Shown: one piece after another, positions 21,599 to 34,698 of the stretch
How the letters are laid out: each line of letters begins with the position of its first letter
How positions within the stretch are numbered: position 1 is the stretch's first letter
NCBI GenBank assembly: GCA_022478985.1
Contig: JAKSZP010017473.1
Span: 21,454 to 85,453 of the forward strand
Reading direction: 5' to 3'
From: Massospora cicadina
Taxonomy: Eukaryota > Entomophthoromycota > Entomophthoromycetes > Entomophthorales > Entomophthoraceae
DNA: 64,000 nt
Notes under the pieces: generated by a model
Seen by the model: only the letters and a program-made list of their open reading frames with translations
Told to the model about the DNA's origin: nothing
Databases searched by the model: none
Position numbers and translations under genes: made by a program

Positions 21599-24391
21599 TA
21601 TGATATATTTAAAGTTAAGAATGATAGCAATAAAAGTCTTAGAATATTTTTAGAAACCATGTGCTAGGGTAAATATGCTTGACAATCTGTTAAGCAGTTG
21701 TGGGCTATAAAGATAGTGGTTGAAATCCATGGCATTACAGTTAAATTTCTTATGTTGAATTTTAAGGAATTTAAAACCTTGTTGAACTAGCTTTAAGGTC
21801 TTGAGCAGACCTTCATGACTTATGGAGTAATGAGCTTGTATAATTATCTCTTGTCAGGATGAAGGCGGGGAGTATAATCTCCAGTTGTTCCAACAATTTT
21901 GTATAATTGACCATCCCAAATTATATTTTCCTTCATAAGTTAGTCCAAGGTGTGGCAAATAACAGGTATTTAGCTAGTGTAATCCTTTGCCTTCATTTAA
22001 AGATTTGATCCACAAAGGGAGTGGGTGCTGCTATGAAAGGCAGTTGCAAAAGCCCATCAGCGTACTGATAGGTGTGTTCTGAATGCTATATTAACTTTAG
22101 TTGCAGCCTGTAATTCCAAAGCCCATCATGTTAACCAACCTTAGGTTCCTTGAGATTATATAACCATTGTAAGGAAGCATTCTCAATGACAATATCGAAC
22201 TTAATCACATGTATGTAGACTTAAAACTGTTCTAGGATTATATGACAGCTAAGAATTCTTTCTTGTGACCATAAATTGTGCTCATTCTTATCAAAGAATG
22301 ACTGTAGAAGGCTTTCAGCGCTCCTCTCTGTCATCCCCTATCTGGAAGAGCACCACTCATATAGACATGAGAAACGCATCATATTGCACTATATTAGTTG
22401 ATTGAATCTAAATTATCCCAGAATGAAATCTTCAGTTAAAGCCTTCCACAGCTGTGAAGTTATCCTTGATTCCTTGCAATTATTGGAAGGTAATTACTCT
22501 TTGAAATAGATGGAATAATTGCTTGGCGAGTTGTAAAATTATGGTATGTCTCAGCAGTAATATTCAAACTTTCTGAGATATACTTGGTATCTTACTTACT
22601 TTCTGGTTCTTTCATCTGGCTGATAACCTTGAGCTTTAGAGGTCGTGGACTTAATCCTTGATTGGCAACAATTTTCCCAATATATTCCATCTGGGACTTG
22701 AAAACTGACACTTTCTTGGGTTTATTTTTGACTGATCACAGGATATCCTCCAAAAGACTTCTTCCAGATGTGCTGGATATTAGATAAACGTTTTTGAGAA
22801 CATATTTATATTTTAAACTAAACCAAAAGGCAAATCATCTTCAAATCTCCAATGATAGTGTCCTTTGCCCACTGAAAGGTGGCCAGTGCATTGCACAGTC
22901 CCTGAGACATTTTTGTTGGTTATAGCAACCCATGAGAGATAAAAATAGAAAAATTTTCCTGGTCTTAAGGAGGCAGGTCAATCTTCCAATATTTACTAAT
23001 TGTATCTAAAGTGGCATAAATATCTAACAACAGTTAACTGGTCAAAAGCGTTCTCTATTTGAGTTAAAAGATAAGAATTTTCAGGTATGCTAGTAAGATT
23101 TTGTTAGTTGATGTCAAATCTACAGTACCAGATTTTTCTTAACTATGAACATCAAACTGGCTCATGAGCTACTCGAGAGGGTTCAAACCTAGTTATATGA
23201 GCTTCTAAAACTCCTTTTGCACCTCCTTCTCACTGGCCTTACTCTTTATATCAGCCACAAATAAAATGTGCTTTGAAACCCCAGTGTCAACTAGGTGGTG
23301 GATCCCCACAGGGCATCCAAGGTTATAATTAACCGTTGCAGTAAACTTGAGCGTGTTTTTGTATGAGGGCCATCGCTTGGCCTACCAGTTTCAAAAAGGT
23401 TCATAAACCTTCTCATGGGTAATAATTGCATATTTTGATAGATACAGCTCATTAAGATAAACTATAATATATTTGAGCTCATATACTATCCACATTTATT
23501 CCAATGTAATGAGGTATACAAACGCGATCTTCTGCCCTCTCTTGACAAAGAATTTTGAAAATAATTTAGGTTGGTGAGTAAAACACATTCCCTGGTGTCC
23601 AAGTGAGATTAAAGGAGCGTCAAAGGTTAAGACCTCAATTGTTACCAAAGGGAATGTATTGCTCCTAACAATTCTTCAGGTTGCTTCAAGTTCATTCTGG
23701 TGGACACCACACGCTGTTCACCAAAGTCTATAACCTAATCCTTGTAAGTTCTAAAGGGAAACTTTTATTCATGAGATTGGTAGCAGGAGTAGAAGAACAT
23801 TTTGAACCACTTGTTGATAACAGATGAGGACTACACCATCATATAGACCACAATTAAAATATATATATGGGTTAAGGATGTCCAATATCCCTTAACTTTT
23901 GAAGGGTAATGTTTGACCTAAGGTAGTAAGAGTATTATTCTTATAGTTTATTTTAACTCCATAATATTTTAAAAAACTAGTACCAACAAGAAATTTTTTT
24001 TATGATTGGGAAGCAAAAAAGCAGGTATACTAACCTACAAAGAACCAATCCTCATCAGTATTGTGCTATACGCCCATTTACTAATGGTACTCTTAGGCAT
24101 AGCTGTTCCATATTGTTGATGGTGAGTTACATTGAGAGCTAGTCAAAGCTTTTTTTAATCTGACTGGATATTATTCACAAAAGTGTAACAATAAAAAATG
24201 AATCACACCAACACTTTGGTTACACAATTATTGATAGAAGTAAAATAGGAAAAGTAATGTAAATCCCTGCTTATTTTAATAACAGAAGGAGTATTGACTT
24301 GAATAATCATAGTCTTAATTTGTTCTCCTTTATCAGATAAGTGGGTTTTCAGTGCTCAATTGGTAGTGCAAAATTTACTCCTTATATATAA
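21599..24391 (-). pseudogene. pol: D pol: RNase H, reverse transcriptase and protease remnants
   Basis: Between A and B the minus strand carries an RT: near 22925-22870 the palm motif reads MSQGLCNALATFQW (usual consensus PQGLxNAPATFQ). Near 23190-23090 SQFDVHS, a stop, then EKSGTVDLTSTNKIL match the motif with a conserved Asp in the fingers and palm. RNase H-like residues lie toward 22400-21900 and degraded protease or spacer toward 24300. Stops are frequent. It continues the D integrase left of A and the D gag right of B. Confidence 0.6.
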
Positions 24392-24396
24392 GGTAA

Positions 24397-25610
24397 TGTC
24401 ATGCATGAGGCTGAAAATGTATTAGAGGATCATTACATGGCTATTAAAATGAGTATAATTTACTCCTTAACTGGCAGAAGTGAGGCAACCAACCCAGCGC
24501 AGAGAGATATTAACAAGCATTTTTATATATTTGGGCGAGCTAAACAAATTTCACCACCATCAGTGACGTCATGTATAATATTTTCGCCCTGACGCTTCAC
24601 AAGATTTATTTAACAAAGATGACAACTTGCTCAAGATCTATATGAAAAGTGACCCATTTTTATACCTTAAGGGGCCATAATAAATTGCAAACCAATGATG
24701 ATGTGGCAATGACTTAGTTAAAATACCCTAATAGGAAAACTTAGGACCAAGGATGAATATGAAAAACCAGAAAGCAAATATTTTTGAGTCACTTAAGAAT
24801 ATAATGTGAAGTGTATCAAGGGAGCACCATTACTTAAACCTGAAGTCAATAAGCAAATTACTAGATTTGGTAATAAAATAATAGCTGAAGAAGATAAAAA
24901 TGCCTGAAATTTAGAAGTGATGACAGATGGAAGGGCCCCTGGACATCCAGGTTCAAGGTAACCTCTGCAAGAAGGAGCTCGCAGATACAAAAATTAGCTT
25001 ATATATAGTTGATGCCACAAAAGCAGCAGTTAGACGTCATCTAACTAGAGGATTATAAAGTTCCCTATATTATTATCCTAATTCCTACTTTATTTCAGAA
25101 TATTCATTAATTTTCTTTCTTAACTATTAATTACAAGTATAAACACTTTACTTTTGACAGTAATAAAAACCCTTTCCACAGAATATCAGCTTATACTTTT
25201 GTTCTCACTTATAATGGTTTAATTGAACTGATTACCAGTATCCAGTCTGGGATTAGACAATGAGAAAATTAAAGTAACCAGTCTGAGATCAGCTCTGATT
25301 GAACAAGGCAATCTATATTGTGTACATCTTGGAGCTGAGCTGCTAAGGGAGAGGTTGGATTGGCTTCCATTGAGTCCCAACGGCCAACATATAATGAATA
25401 TACTAAAGAATGTCACTATGAGATTCAACATAGGTGCAAACAGTATATTCAAGAGATAGACGCCACAAAGAGTATCATAAGAGTATAATAAACTATATGA
25501 GGATGATTGTGATCTAAGTGAAGTTTTCTGGTGCTTAAGCTTCTCGGAATAGACCACTGAGCAGCGAGTCAGCCACACATGTTAGGTGAGCTGAAGTCTG
25601 CGTGCTGACT
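24397..25610 (+). repeat. B 5' LTR
   Basis: It begins TGTCATGCATGAGG and ends CGTGCTGACT. It aligns with its 3' partner from TGTTGCATC (30687) through GAGCTGACT (31896), sharing for example GATGGAAGGGCCCCTGGACA and GGAAAGGCCCCTGGACA contexts (24926 and 31226) and AGAAGGAGCTCGC (24970 and 31267). Confidence 0.85.
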
Positions 25611-25619
25611 TTGATGCTC

Positions 25620-26900
25620 AATAAAGTGGTGGCATTATCACTCTCTAGTGAAGAGCATGAGAGTTCTCATGAGCAGTTTGACGATGAAGTGGATATGGAA
25701 GTATATCACAGAGAGAAACCTCTGAGCTTAAAGTGAGGGAGGAGGATACAATCGTTTCTAGACTCCATACCCTTGAATTAGAAGTGCATGATTATGCAAC
25801 AATCCTGAGCGCGTCAATGAGATCACCAGAAGAGCACTAATTGCCTTTCTATCTATTGTGAGAAGACCATCATTTATTATAAAACTGGAATCTAATCTTA
25901 AGAATATTGAGGGGAGAATAATATACTTTGAAAAGAGAAAAATGGAAACATCTGCGTTTTAAATGAATATGGAGAGCGCTTGGAACAACAGTTCAATATG
26001 TTGTAGAAAATAAACAAGAGTATACAGAAGATCTTAAAGAACATATGCATACTGTACTAAGAGACTACCTCTACTTGGCCAGTAGCCCAGGTGGAGTCAC
26101 ATATATGGGTCACGCAACAGAATGCCCCACAACTGGTCAGAACTGCTCACAACAAACCATGATGCATTCCAACCCTGTTGAATAAGCTTATATCTTTAAA
26201 ACGTACCTTAAGACTATGTACTCACCTGGAATTGGAACAACTGCTGGCTTCTTCCAATATGTGAGAGAATCATGGATGGTGCTAGTGATTGCCAAAAGGA
26301 CCTACATGTGCAAGGAGGTATGAGCTGTGTGGCTCAGGAGATCTTTTGTGCAAGCCTACAACCTGGACTATCTTGTAAAAAAGTGAAGGTACCCTACTTT
26401 CAGAGTTCAGTAGTAAACAATACGTCCAAAATTCGAAAAAGAGCTCCTTTTGATGAAAATGAACAAAATAAGTTGGCCATGAACTACGCCTCTTGCTACT
26501 ATAACAAGCCACAACATTTGTGGATTACAGGAACCCTTGAATTTACCTACTGCAAAAACTGTTCTTCTGAGTTCATTGGAGATGCATTCCGCCTTAGAGA
26601 TGCATATGAATTAGAGGTTAAGAGAGCGACGTTCCTCAAGGTGCTTACAGAAGCGTATCTTGATGTATACAGGACTTATAAAACTGAATACAAGTTTATG
26701 GGAACATCCCCTCAACAAGTTAGCAAAGCCATCTATGTCGCTAACAATAATGGCGGCAAACCAAAGGATAAGAGTTTCAAACCACCTGAGCGCTTGCCTC
26801 ATTGAGATTTAACCTACTATAAGTACCGTCAACCTAGATTTTATTAGTCCTGTCTGTTAATTGCCGCAGAAAAGAAGGAATCACCACTTAAAGAGGATAC
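25620..26900 (+). pseudogene. gag: B gag, partly open
   Basis: The region contains the longest open gag stretch of this family: 26272-26805, 177 codons, starting MDGASDCQKDLHVQGG and ending in a basic, Pro-rich tail (GGKPKDKSFKPPERLPH). The first 30 residues align with A (about 15969-16030). Residues from about 120 on (VSKAIYVANNNGG) may be the basic nucleic-acid-binding end of Gag. I see no CCHC knuckle. Upstream, 25670-25760 aligns with the A segment near 15362. The interior 26400-26660 does not match A in the same frame, so part of the open frame may be a shifted reading. Confidence 0.5.
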
Positions 26901-27289
26901 CCCCAGAACTGTAAACTGGTTGGATCTCAAAACGAGGGTGAAGACTATCATGAGGATGCCAATTTGGCTAGTACATATTACCACAAGTTAGGAGCATCTA
27001 GCACGGTGGCTGTGCCTGCTAAATTAAGAGTCCATGGTATTGTCAGATCTAAATTTAGTGATAACTATCTGGTGCAAGTGAATCAGCCTACCCAGGTCAT
27101 TTATTCAGTTGAGGCAGTAGAGCAGTTTTTATGGCTACCTTTAAGAACTTGGCATCAGATGGCGAGGATATTGTCAAAGCTATCAGAAGTTCTGCTGCTC
27201 TTAGACAAGTTTTCAAACTGATTCTGAAGTATTGACCACACAAAAACCCTTTCAGCAAGAGCATAATAAAATTGGAAAGGATTACTCAG

Positions 27290-29400
27290 AAGGTGCGCGT
27301 CTTACCAGTACTGGACTCTGAGCTCAAGCCAAAAAATATTTTATAAGCTCACGAAGAAATTAAAGCTCATGTCAGATAAAGTCTATAAAGTGAAGTACCA
27401 AACCACAGGACCAGACACTACCTGCGCTCTGAGAGCCTATTCAGTGTTACCTCACGCTTTGGGAGCATGGTCTAACAACATTTTCAGTTTTTAAACAACA
27501 ACTATTATGATTTTTGATCAGGGAACAGTTTGTATTGGAGTTTGGAGCAAGAAGTTGATTTCACATTCAGCACTGTAGCATTTTTAATTAGTAACTTTCA
27601 ATGGTATTGACGTATGAAGGTGTCAGACCATGGAAACAATAGACGTGCTTAGTTGAAATAAAACACTCTATCTACACCATTCACTACACCTTTAATGAGA
27701 AGGGTGTGAAGCGGTTACCGCCGACCATTAGCATGTAAGATGGGGTTCCACTGAGTGCAATTGAGACTATAGAGATTTTACCAGGGGTTTAACAATGGAG
27801 GACACTGTAAATTAGCATAAAGTTTCCGCCAGATACCATCTTGAAGTATACAGCTGCGACAGAATCTGCAAACAAGAACCCAGATTACCAACGGAGTTCT
27901 ATAACACAAACTACTCTGGATAGTTTAAACATCATCTTGGGAAATATCATTACCCACCCTATAATAGGTGAAAAAAGCAAGTTGAAGCACCGGCCTTATT
28001 GATAGGATGCTTGGAAATGAATCTGTACATGTAATAGGGTATTTTGAGTAGCTCGGGTTTGGGGATTTAACTCTTAAACAGCAGAAGGAGCTTAACGAGA
28101 TGTTATACGAGTTCAGCGACATCTTTAGTAACTGATTCAACGTTTATGGCCTATGCAAGGGGGAGGTCCAATAACTGGATATCAGTTCTGATATACCATA
28201 CAAATTTATACTCTACATCGCTCAGAAGCAGAGAACACAGTTATCACGCAAGAGCTGAACCAACTAGTTGAAGCAGGGTTAATCTGACTGAAAAGATTCT
28301 TTGGGCATCTCCTTTGTTGCTTGCATGCAAAAAGGATGGAACCCATAAAGTAGTTATGGACTACTTCCAATTGTAATAGATAACCAAGATGGACTCATAT
28401 CTGATCACATTCATCAACGATGCCCTAAAACGCCTAGGCTCAAATATTTTTTTTGATAGATCTGACCAGTGGCTACTGGCAGATGGAGCTCTAACCAGAA
28501 GACTAGGAGAAATGCGCCCTAATTAATAGCCAGGGGCTGTTTGAGACCACGAGGATGCTGCAAGGCTTTGAGACGCCCCTACTACATTGCAGAGCATGAT
28601 GGAGCACATTTTCGGAGATCTCAAGTTAACTGGTGTGTTAATATAACTCTGCAACATCACCATATTCAACTTAAGTTCTCAAGAGCATCAGCACCACCTC
28701 TGAGAGGTATTTACATGGATGAATGCGTCTGATCTGAAGTTGAAAAGGAGAAAGTAAACTTTCTTCTAAGATAAAGGTAGAGTTTTTTAGGCGTGAGATC
28801 ATCTCTAGTGGAATCAAGCCTCAAGACGGGAAGGTGAAAGCTACCATGGCTGTAGAGCCATCGAGGAGCATGAGGGATATCCAAGTGTTCCCTAGTATGG
28901 TGGAATATTACCGGAAGTTCATCCCCCATTTCAAAGACTTGGCGGCGCCCCTCACATACCTGCTCACCAAGGAAACAAAGGTTGAGTGGTGCCTAGAACA
29001 GGATCAGGAATTTTGAAAGTTAAAGGCAAGATTGATAGAGGCGCCAGTTTTTGACCTATCCTGATAACAATAAAATAATCTACCTTTATACTGAAACCTG
29101 CGATGTAGGACTTGACTCAAGAATAGCATAATTAGGTGAAGATAGAGTGATCACCCATTTATATAAAACTCAAAGATGTTCAGCAAAGCAGAGAAGAATT
29201 ACTCGGTCATTGAATACAAGTGCTTGGCAGTGATATGAGAAGCTAAACAGTTCAGACCTTAATTGTATGGGGTACATTTTAAGAATTAATGGATCACGCA
29301 TCAAACCATTGAATGCAGAACACGAAAGATCCTGATGGACGCCTTGCCTGCTGGGCTGTACTCCTCCAAGGCTATGATTTTTTGTATTTTATTGAGCAGG
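27290..29400 (+). pseudogene. pol: B protease, reverse transcriptase and RNase H remnants
   Basis: Protease remains lie near 27310-27590 (VLDSELKP and a later YYDF segment equivalent to HYDFLIRT in A). RT: LLACKKDGTHK-type residues near 28318-28345; SDQWLLAD-like remains of the QVPL region; the palm motif (28540-28610) has frame changes; the catalytic loop, near 28635-28660, reads LCNIT where YLDDIT is expected. 28870-29015 is well preserved: MRDIQVFPSMVEYYRKFIPH then a Lys-rich RT-RNase H connection. RNase H fragments follow to about 29400 (LYTETCDVGL near 29084). Inactive. Confidence 0.7.
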
Positions 29401-29559
29401 AGACAAATACCTAAATGCTGATAGTTTAATGTGCTTATGGGTGTTCTACTTGAAAGCACTAGAGAACAACTAATATTATGACTTAATTGGGCTACTAAAA
29501 GAGACCTGTTAGGACGAAATTTAGGAGGTTGAAAGCTTCCTGAGGAGATGTTCCAAATA

Positions 29560-30660
29560 AAACTTACGTGTCAATAGAACTTTACAAAAGAAGATTCAAG
29601 AGCAAGTGGAACCATATAAGTATCCCAGTGATTGCATGGAGTTGTTTATGGAAGCCCATAAGCACAAGGTTCATGTAAGATTTCAATAAAAAACGCTGGC
29701 ATACCAGAATTAAGATCCTACTGGGAGTGTATTTCTGATGAAGTGCACCAAGCTTTGGAGCTGTGCATACCTTGTGAAAAATTCCACCTGCTAGAGAAGC
29801 AACTTGAGTTTATGCTGATTCCCTACAGCGCCCTTCAGCGATGTCTCAATTGACGTGATAGACCTCTACCTACTGCTTTAAACGCGGATTCAAGTTTATC
29901 CTAGTTTGCAATTGATCACTTCTACAATTGGGCTGAGGCCTCTGCAGTCAAGACTTATACCACAACTCTACCATTTACTTCCTTTACAATTGTGTCATCA
30001 TTAGACATGGTTTCCCTCAAGTTAAACTTTCAGACAATGAGAAGAACCTCATCTCAGACGTGGTTAAAAAGTTGTTGGACTTAGTGGGAGTGAAGCAGCA
30101 GTTCACTACCCCCTACACTCCATCCTCAAAATGAAACATTGAGTGAGTCATTAGAAGCTTAGGAGAAAGTTTGAATAAATTGACTCATAATTTAAAAACA
30201 AAATGGGATCAGTTGCTGCCTTCAGCGTTGTTGCCTTACCTTTTAAGCAACCACTGAGTAACTGGGGTGTCTCCTTTAAAAGCCCTGTATGGGCGAGAGG
30301 AAGCTCTGATGACCCTCTTGGCATTAATTATCACAGAGTACTGGAAGAACTTGCCGCTTAAAAGCTATCAGAAGGAGTTAGATGACGAGCTTATCAGAAT
30401 ACAATTAAAAGCTTCAACAACAAAGAAGCGACTACTCCTCACAATCAACGGGAGAATCAAAGTTAGCTAGACTACTGGAGTTCCGCCTTGAGGATAAGGT
30501 TTTGTTCTATCTTATATGGGGGAACACAGTCATAAAAGTTATGGGCCATTTGGACGGGCTTGCTACTATCCTAATGAAGAGAGAGTAGCTGAATACTTCA
30601 TCTAGGATGATGTTACTAACATTGTGTGTACTAGAGTACATGCCTGGCACCTTTGTTCAT
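29560..30660 (+). pseudogene. pol: B integrase remnants
   Basis: About 29990-30115 contains the second-Asp segment (IIRHGFPQVKLSDNEKNLIS) and LVGVKQQFTTPY, aligned with A at 19675-19810. 30267-30470 is open for 67 codons: MSPLKALYGREEALMTLLAL, the Pro-Leu/Phe motif after the catalytic core, and a basic stretch. The GPY-like and final residues lie near 30480-30660, before the purine tract. At least three frame changes are needed to read it through. Confidence 0.7.
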
Positions 30661-30686
30661 TCCCAGTATTGTCTTGGGAGATGAAG

Positions 30687-31896
30687 TGTTGCATCTAAGA
30701 CTTCAAAACATTAGCAGATCATTATTTGATTGGTGGAATGAGTAGATTGACACCTAAACTGACGGAAGTGAAGGCAACCAATCTGCTGCTTATAAAGATG
30801 ATGAACCATTTTTATAGATTTCTAGAGAGTCAAAAAAATTTCATCATCATCATAGTGTGTCACGCAAACTAATTTTTGCCCTAACACATCAAAAGAAACA
30901 TGAAATGAAGATGATGATAACGCCCAAGATCCATATAAAATAAACCCCATTATACCTTAGGGGGCCAAAGTAAATTTAAAATTTTCCATTGATGCAGTGA
31001 TGACTAGATCAAATTTCACTTAAAGGATCAAATGAGACTCAAGGATGAAGATAACAAATTTGGAAATCAACTAAAGTTTGAGAGTTGTTTAAAAACATTA
31101 TGCAAGGCGCATTGAGGGAGTGCCATCACTTAAACCTGAAGTTGACAAAAGTTAACATGATTTGGTGATAAAGTGCTATATCTGAAGAGGATAAAACTGG
31201 CTAAAACTCAGAAGCAAGGACAGATGGAAAGGCCCCTGGACATCCAGGTTCAGGGGTAACTGCTGTGAGAAGGAGCTCGCGATTAAAAGAATTAGCTAAA
31301 ATTGGAAGAAGCAAAAAAGCAGCAGTTAAACGCCATCGAACCAGGGGTTCCTTAAATTTCCCCTATTGATAAAAAATTCATATTTTATTTCATAATATTA
31401 AGTTATTTACAACCTTTATTTCAACAGAAGTATAAATTAGTTACATTTTTTATAATAGAAAACTTCAATAGAATCTCTATTTCAACTTTGTTTTCACCTA
31501 TAGTGGTTTAAGTGAACTAATTTCCAGTAGCCAGGCTGATTTTAGCCAGTGAGCATAATAAGTAAACGGTCTGAGATATTTCTAATTGACAGGAAACTCT
31601 ATACCGCGGATACCTTGGAGCTGAGCTGCCAAGGGAGAGATTGGATTGAAGTCCATTGAGTCCTAAGGGCCAACTTATGATGAACATGTCAAAGAGTGTC
31701 ACTAAGAGATTCTCATAGGTGCAACCAGGATACTAAAGAGATTAATGCTTCAATGAGTAGCGTCAAAGGAGAGTTTGCTCTATGAGGATTTTTATAATCT
31801 AAGTAAAGATTGTATGGTGCCTAATTTGCACGTAGTAGACCCTTGAGCAGTGAGTCAGCCTCACATGTTAAGCGAGCTGAGATCCGTGAGCTGACT
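30687..31896 (+). repeat. B 3' LTR
   Basis: It begins TGTTGCATCTAAG after the purine tract and ends GAGCTGACT, followed by the GTAA duplication. Its last 300 bp (from about 31560) align well with the ends of the A and C LTRs. Confidence 0.85.
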
Positions 31897-31900
31897 GTAA

Positions 31901-34200
31901 GGATTGTGATTCTTCAGGATAGCTAAGTTAAATATGTTCAACAATTTGGGGTGTATAAGGTCTAGAGACAACTAATGTCCCTCTCATTCCATGGCCGCTT
32001 GTTGAATTCTAGAGATGGCTGAAACCATGGAAATGATGTTATTGGGATCTTTAATAGGATAATAAATTGCTTTATCTTGACTTCAGACCTAATTAGGTGA
32101 TAACCAGCAGTTGAACGTCCACCTCCTATTGCCAAGGTTCTTTTCCCTGGCTGTCATCCTCTTAAAAGGTCACACGATTTATCTCAGGGGGTTATTAGGG
32201 TATGATAATGCATAGTGTCCCTTAGATTCGCAGACCCAACAAGTTATCTCAGTTATGTTGCGGCAATTTCTGAAAATACCTCAATGAGGAGGGAAGCTCT
32301 CCAGGGTCCTTCTTTCTTCATTTGCGCGTGGAGTAAGTGTGGTTTATGCTTCCACATTGGGCGTTCCAAACGTAACTTTGCACCTCTTCAAGTATATAAT
32401 CATAAAGGGTATTTAAACTTTCGTGAGCTCTAGAAGCTGAGAGAATTTTAATTCTGGAAAATACGGTGGCATTTTGAAGCACAATCTTGATATTGAAGTC
32501 TACCTTGGCTTTGGCACCCAACAACACATGGGGTTCATGGTGGAATTTATCATCAAACTTTTTAATGTGTTTGTTCTTCTTGAACTGAATGGTCAAAAAT
32601 TAAGCCTTCTGAGTGGCCATGCATCTAGGCTTCTGAACTCTGTAAATGGCATTTTCCATATCAGCAAAGATCCAATGTTCCTCAGGTAAGTAAGCATGAT
32701 CAGAGCAAAACTCTTATAATATACAATCAAATATAGTATTGGTTTTAAAAAAATCAAAGTCTCCATTCATAGTCATCTTAGACATTTTTAAGGAAGAATT
32801 CACATCCTTATGCTTGTCATATACTAATAAATATTAACAGGATAAAATGGATGTAATCCTGAATATAAGATTCTTGATCTTGATGTCATTAATGTTGCTC
32901 TAACACAATGGTCCTGGGTTACTGGCTTGAGGTTATTTGTATAGAGGATGGATTCTATACAGACGAAGGCAAAACAATGAATAAGGGTGGTACAGAAAAG
33001 GGTAGGTTAATGCATTGATTGTGAATAACCTATTCCACAGATTCCTTCCTAAATAACTCTAAACAAGCAGAAGGCAGGTTTTATGTGGGCTTTGGCATCT
33101 ACCATCTAATATCTCACCTTCAATCTGACGCTCCCATGTGGTATTGTTCTTCTGTTTTTAGAGACATATCAACGTGAACTTTTGCAACTCCATAATGCTT
33201 CTTTGCATGTCACTCATAATAGCGTGAAAATCCTTTAATTCACTTGTATGAGTATTCTGTGTTACAAAGTTCACGGACATGACGCTATATATAGTTGTTT
33301 AACTGAATGAGGTCTCCTCTTACTTGCTGAAGCGTCTGAACTAATCCTCTCATTCCTTCAATATCTTGCTGAATGGCTGTTTATTAATTCTAATTTGTTG
33401 CAACTTGTAAAAGAGTTATTTGGTGGTCTCAATATTATTTCCTAGGTGCTGTGCAGTCAACCCATTTTGTGATGAGTGTTTTGATCCAGTGCCTCAACTG
33501 ACTCATACTGACAAGTATTGTCTTACAAAGTACTCTGCTACGTTCAACATCCTCCATGAGGCAAGTCAATTCCTGGAACCATTCATTGTTGACTCCGCAG
33601 TTGCTAAGGAAAAATATAATATAGTTAACATGTTACTTTTTATTTAATTGATAAGTTTAACTAATAGCTGTGTAATTTGGTTACTAAGGTTGTGCTTTTC
33701 ATTAAAATCCTAGCAAACAACTTGGAAGCTGGTTTAAGCTACCCATTCTGGTTCTTCAGTTTTTCCATAATATTTTGTTTTCTGTTATATAAATCAATTG
33801 ATAGAACATGGTGTCATAAATTGTAAACTGGGAATTTCACATGGTGGGGTGGAGATACAAATCAAGGTATTGCTCCATATGAGATAGTCTAATGTCTTGT
33901 TGTAGTATTTAATACCTAAAAGACTGAAAATTCTCATATTGTTAAATCACATGATCTTGATTTTGTTGACAAAAATAAAGTGACACTAAGTCTTACCGTT
34001 CATGGCCAATGAGCCAGAATTCCCAAAATAACATGTCCTACGTCTGTCTCAGATGCTCTTTGGTTAACATATAAGTCTTAAAGCTCATGAACTGAGAAGG
34101 ATATTGAATTTATTCCTCCAATGTCAATCAATTAAAGAGCAGGAAGTTAACATAGAAGGTGATGGATTGACGGTTCTTGCTGTTTCCCTTCCAGAATGAG
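31901..34200 (-). pseudogene. gag: D gag and leader region
   Basis: This stretch lies between B and the 5' LTR of D, where gag of D is expected. The minus strand has short open stretches (32596-32318: lysine- and histidine-rich; others about 60-75 codons) and no recognisable zinc knuckle. I infer Gag from position only. No other gene, RNA or strong signal is visible. Confidence 0.35.
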
Positions 34201-34698
34201 TCCCTTGTAAGGTTTAAAAAATTTATTCTTTTCTGAAACTACAGCCCATGTAGTGAGCACTAATTTTTTAGTAAAAGAGGTAATTTTACTCGCTACTTGC
34301 ACAGGGTATAATTGGGCAGTTCAACTATAGCTATACTGTATACCATGATTACAAGGTAAAGTTCTTGATCTCATAGTATATGTAAGATGCCTCTAAAGAT
34401 CTACAGAAATAAATGACTAAATGCAACAAATAAGGACATCCTTTTTTAATTTAAGCAAAAGTCTAAATCTAAATCACTTTATTTTTAAGATGCATAAGTG
34501 CTCACGGGATGATGTTTATTGAATACTGTACAATGCAATTGTGAAAAGGAACTAGTATGTCAGGAAAAGGTTCAAATGGGAAGGCAGTGGGTCATCTTCA
34601 ATACCATCTGTTTTAAGGGGAAAAATTAAGTATAGAAGTTAAAATCATGTTATGACTCCAATTGAAAACTTAGAGTCAAGTCAATTGATCATCCAACA
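34200..34698 (-). repeat. D 5' LTR
   Basis: On the minus strand it starts TGTTGGATGATCAATTGAC and aligns with the D 3' LTR (minus-strand start TGTTGGATAGTTGATTAAC). The inner end near 34200 is approximate; no primer-binding site was identified. Confidence 0.6.

Larger units (their letters stand above)
24397..31896 (+). mobile_element. B: full-length plus-strand Ty3/gypsy element, inactive
   Basis: Same family and layout as A, inserted 2.8 kb to its right in the same host element D. LTRs at 24397-25610 and 30687-31896; gag, protease, RT, RNase H and integrase remnants lie between. The flanks share GTAA (24393-24396 and 31897-31900), a 4-bp exact target duplication. The 3' LTR is preceded by the purine tract GGGAGATGAAG (about 30676-30686). 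A and B share domain order and LTR termini but differ heavily, so they are independent insertions and not a recent duplication. Confidence 0.85.
12790..34698 (-). mobile_element. D: minus-strand Ty3/gypsy element carrying A and B
   Basis: Two directly repeated LTR copies, ending at 13288 and 34698, bracket minus-strand coding pieces: integrase (13289-14086), RT and protease (21599-24391) and gag (31901-34200). The pieces are separated by A and B. The left LTR is followed on the plus strand by TTTCCCACTT, a reversed purine tract (AAGTGGGAAAG), which fixes it as the 3' LTR. Without A and B, D is about 6.9 kb. D lies in the RT-RNase H junction of F. The flank GGGTG (34699-34703) has no exact partner near 12790, and the left limit is uncertain by about 100 bp. 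Confidence 0.7.

Noticed and set aside
25219..25578. 119-codon minus-strand frame with hydrophobic stretches as a membrane gene
   Set aside because: It is antisense in the B 5' LTR; the corresponding frames in the other LTR copies of the family are interrupted, so no sign of selection.
14092..31896. A and B as a tandem segmental duplication
   Set aside because: Each has its own flanking duplication (GCTAC; GTAA) and the sequence between them (D pol) is not repeated after B.
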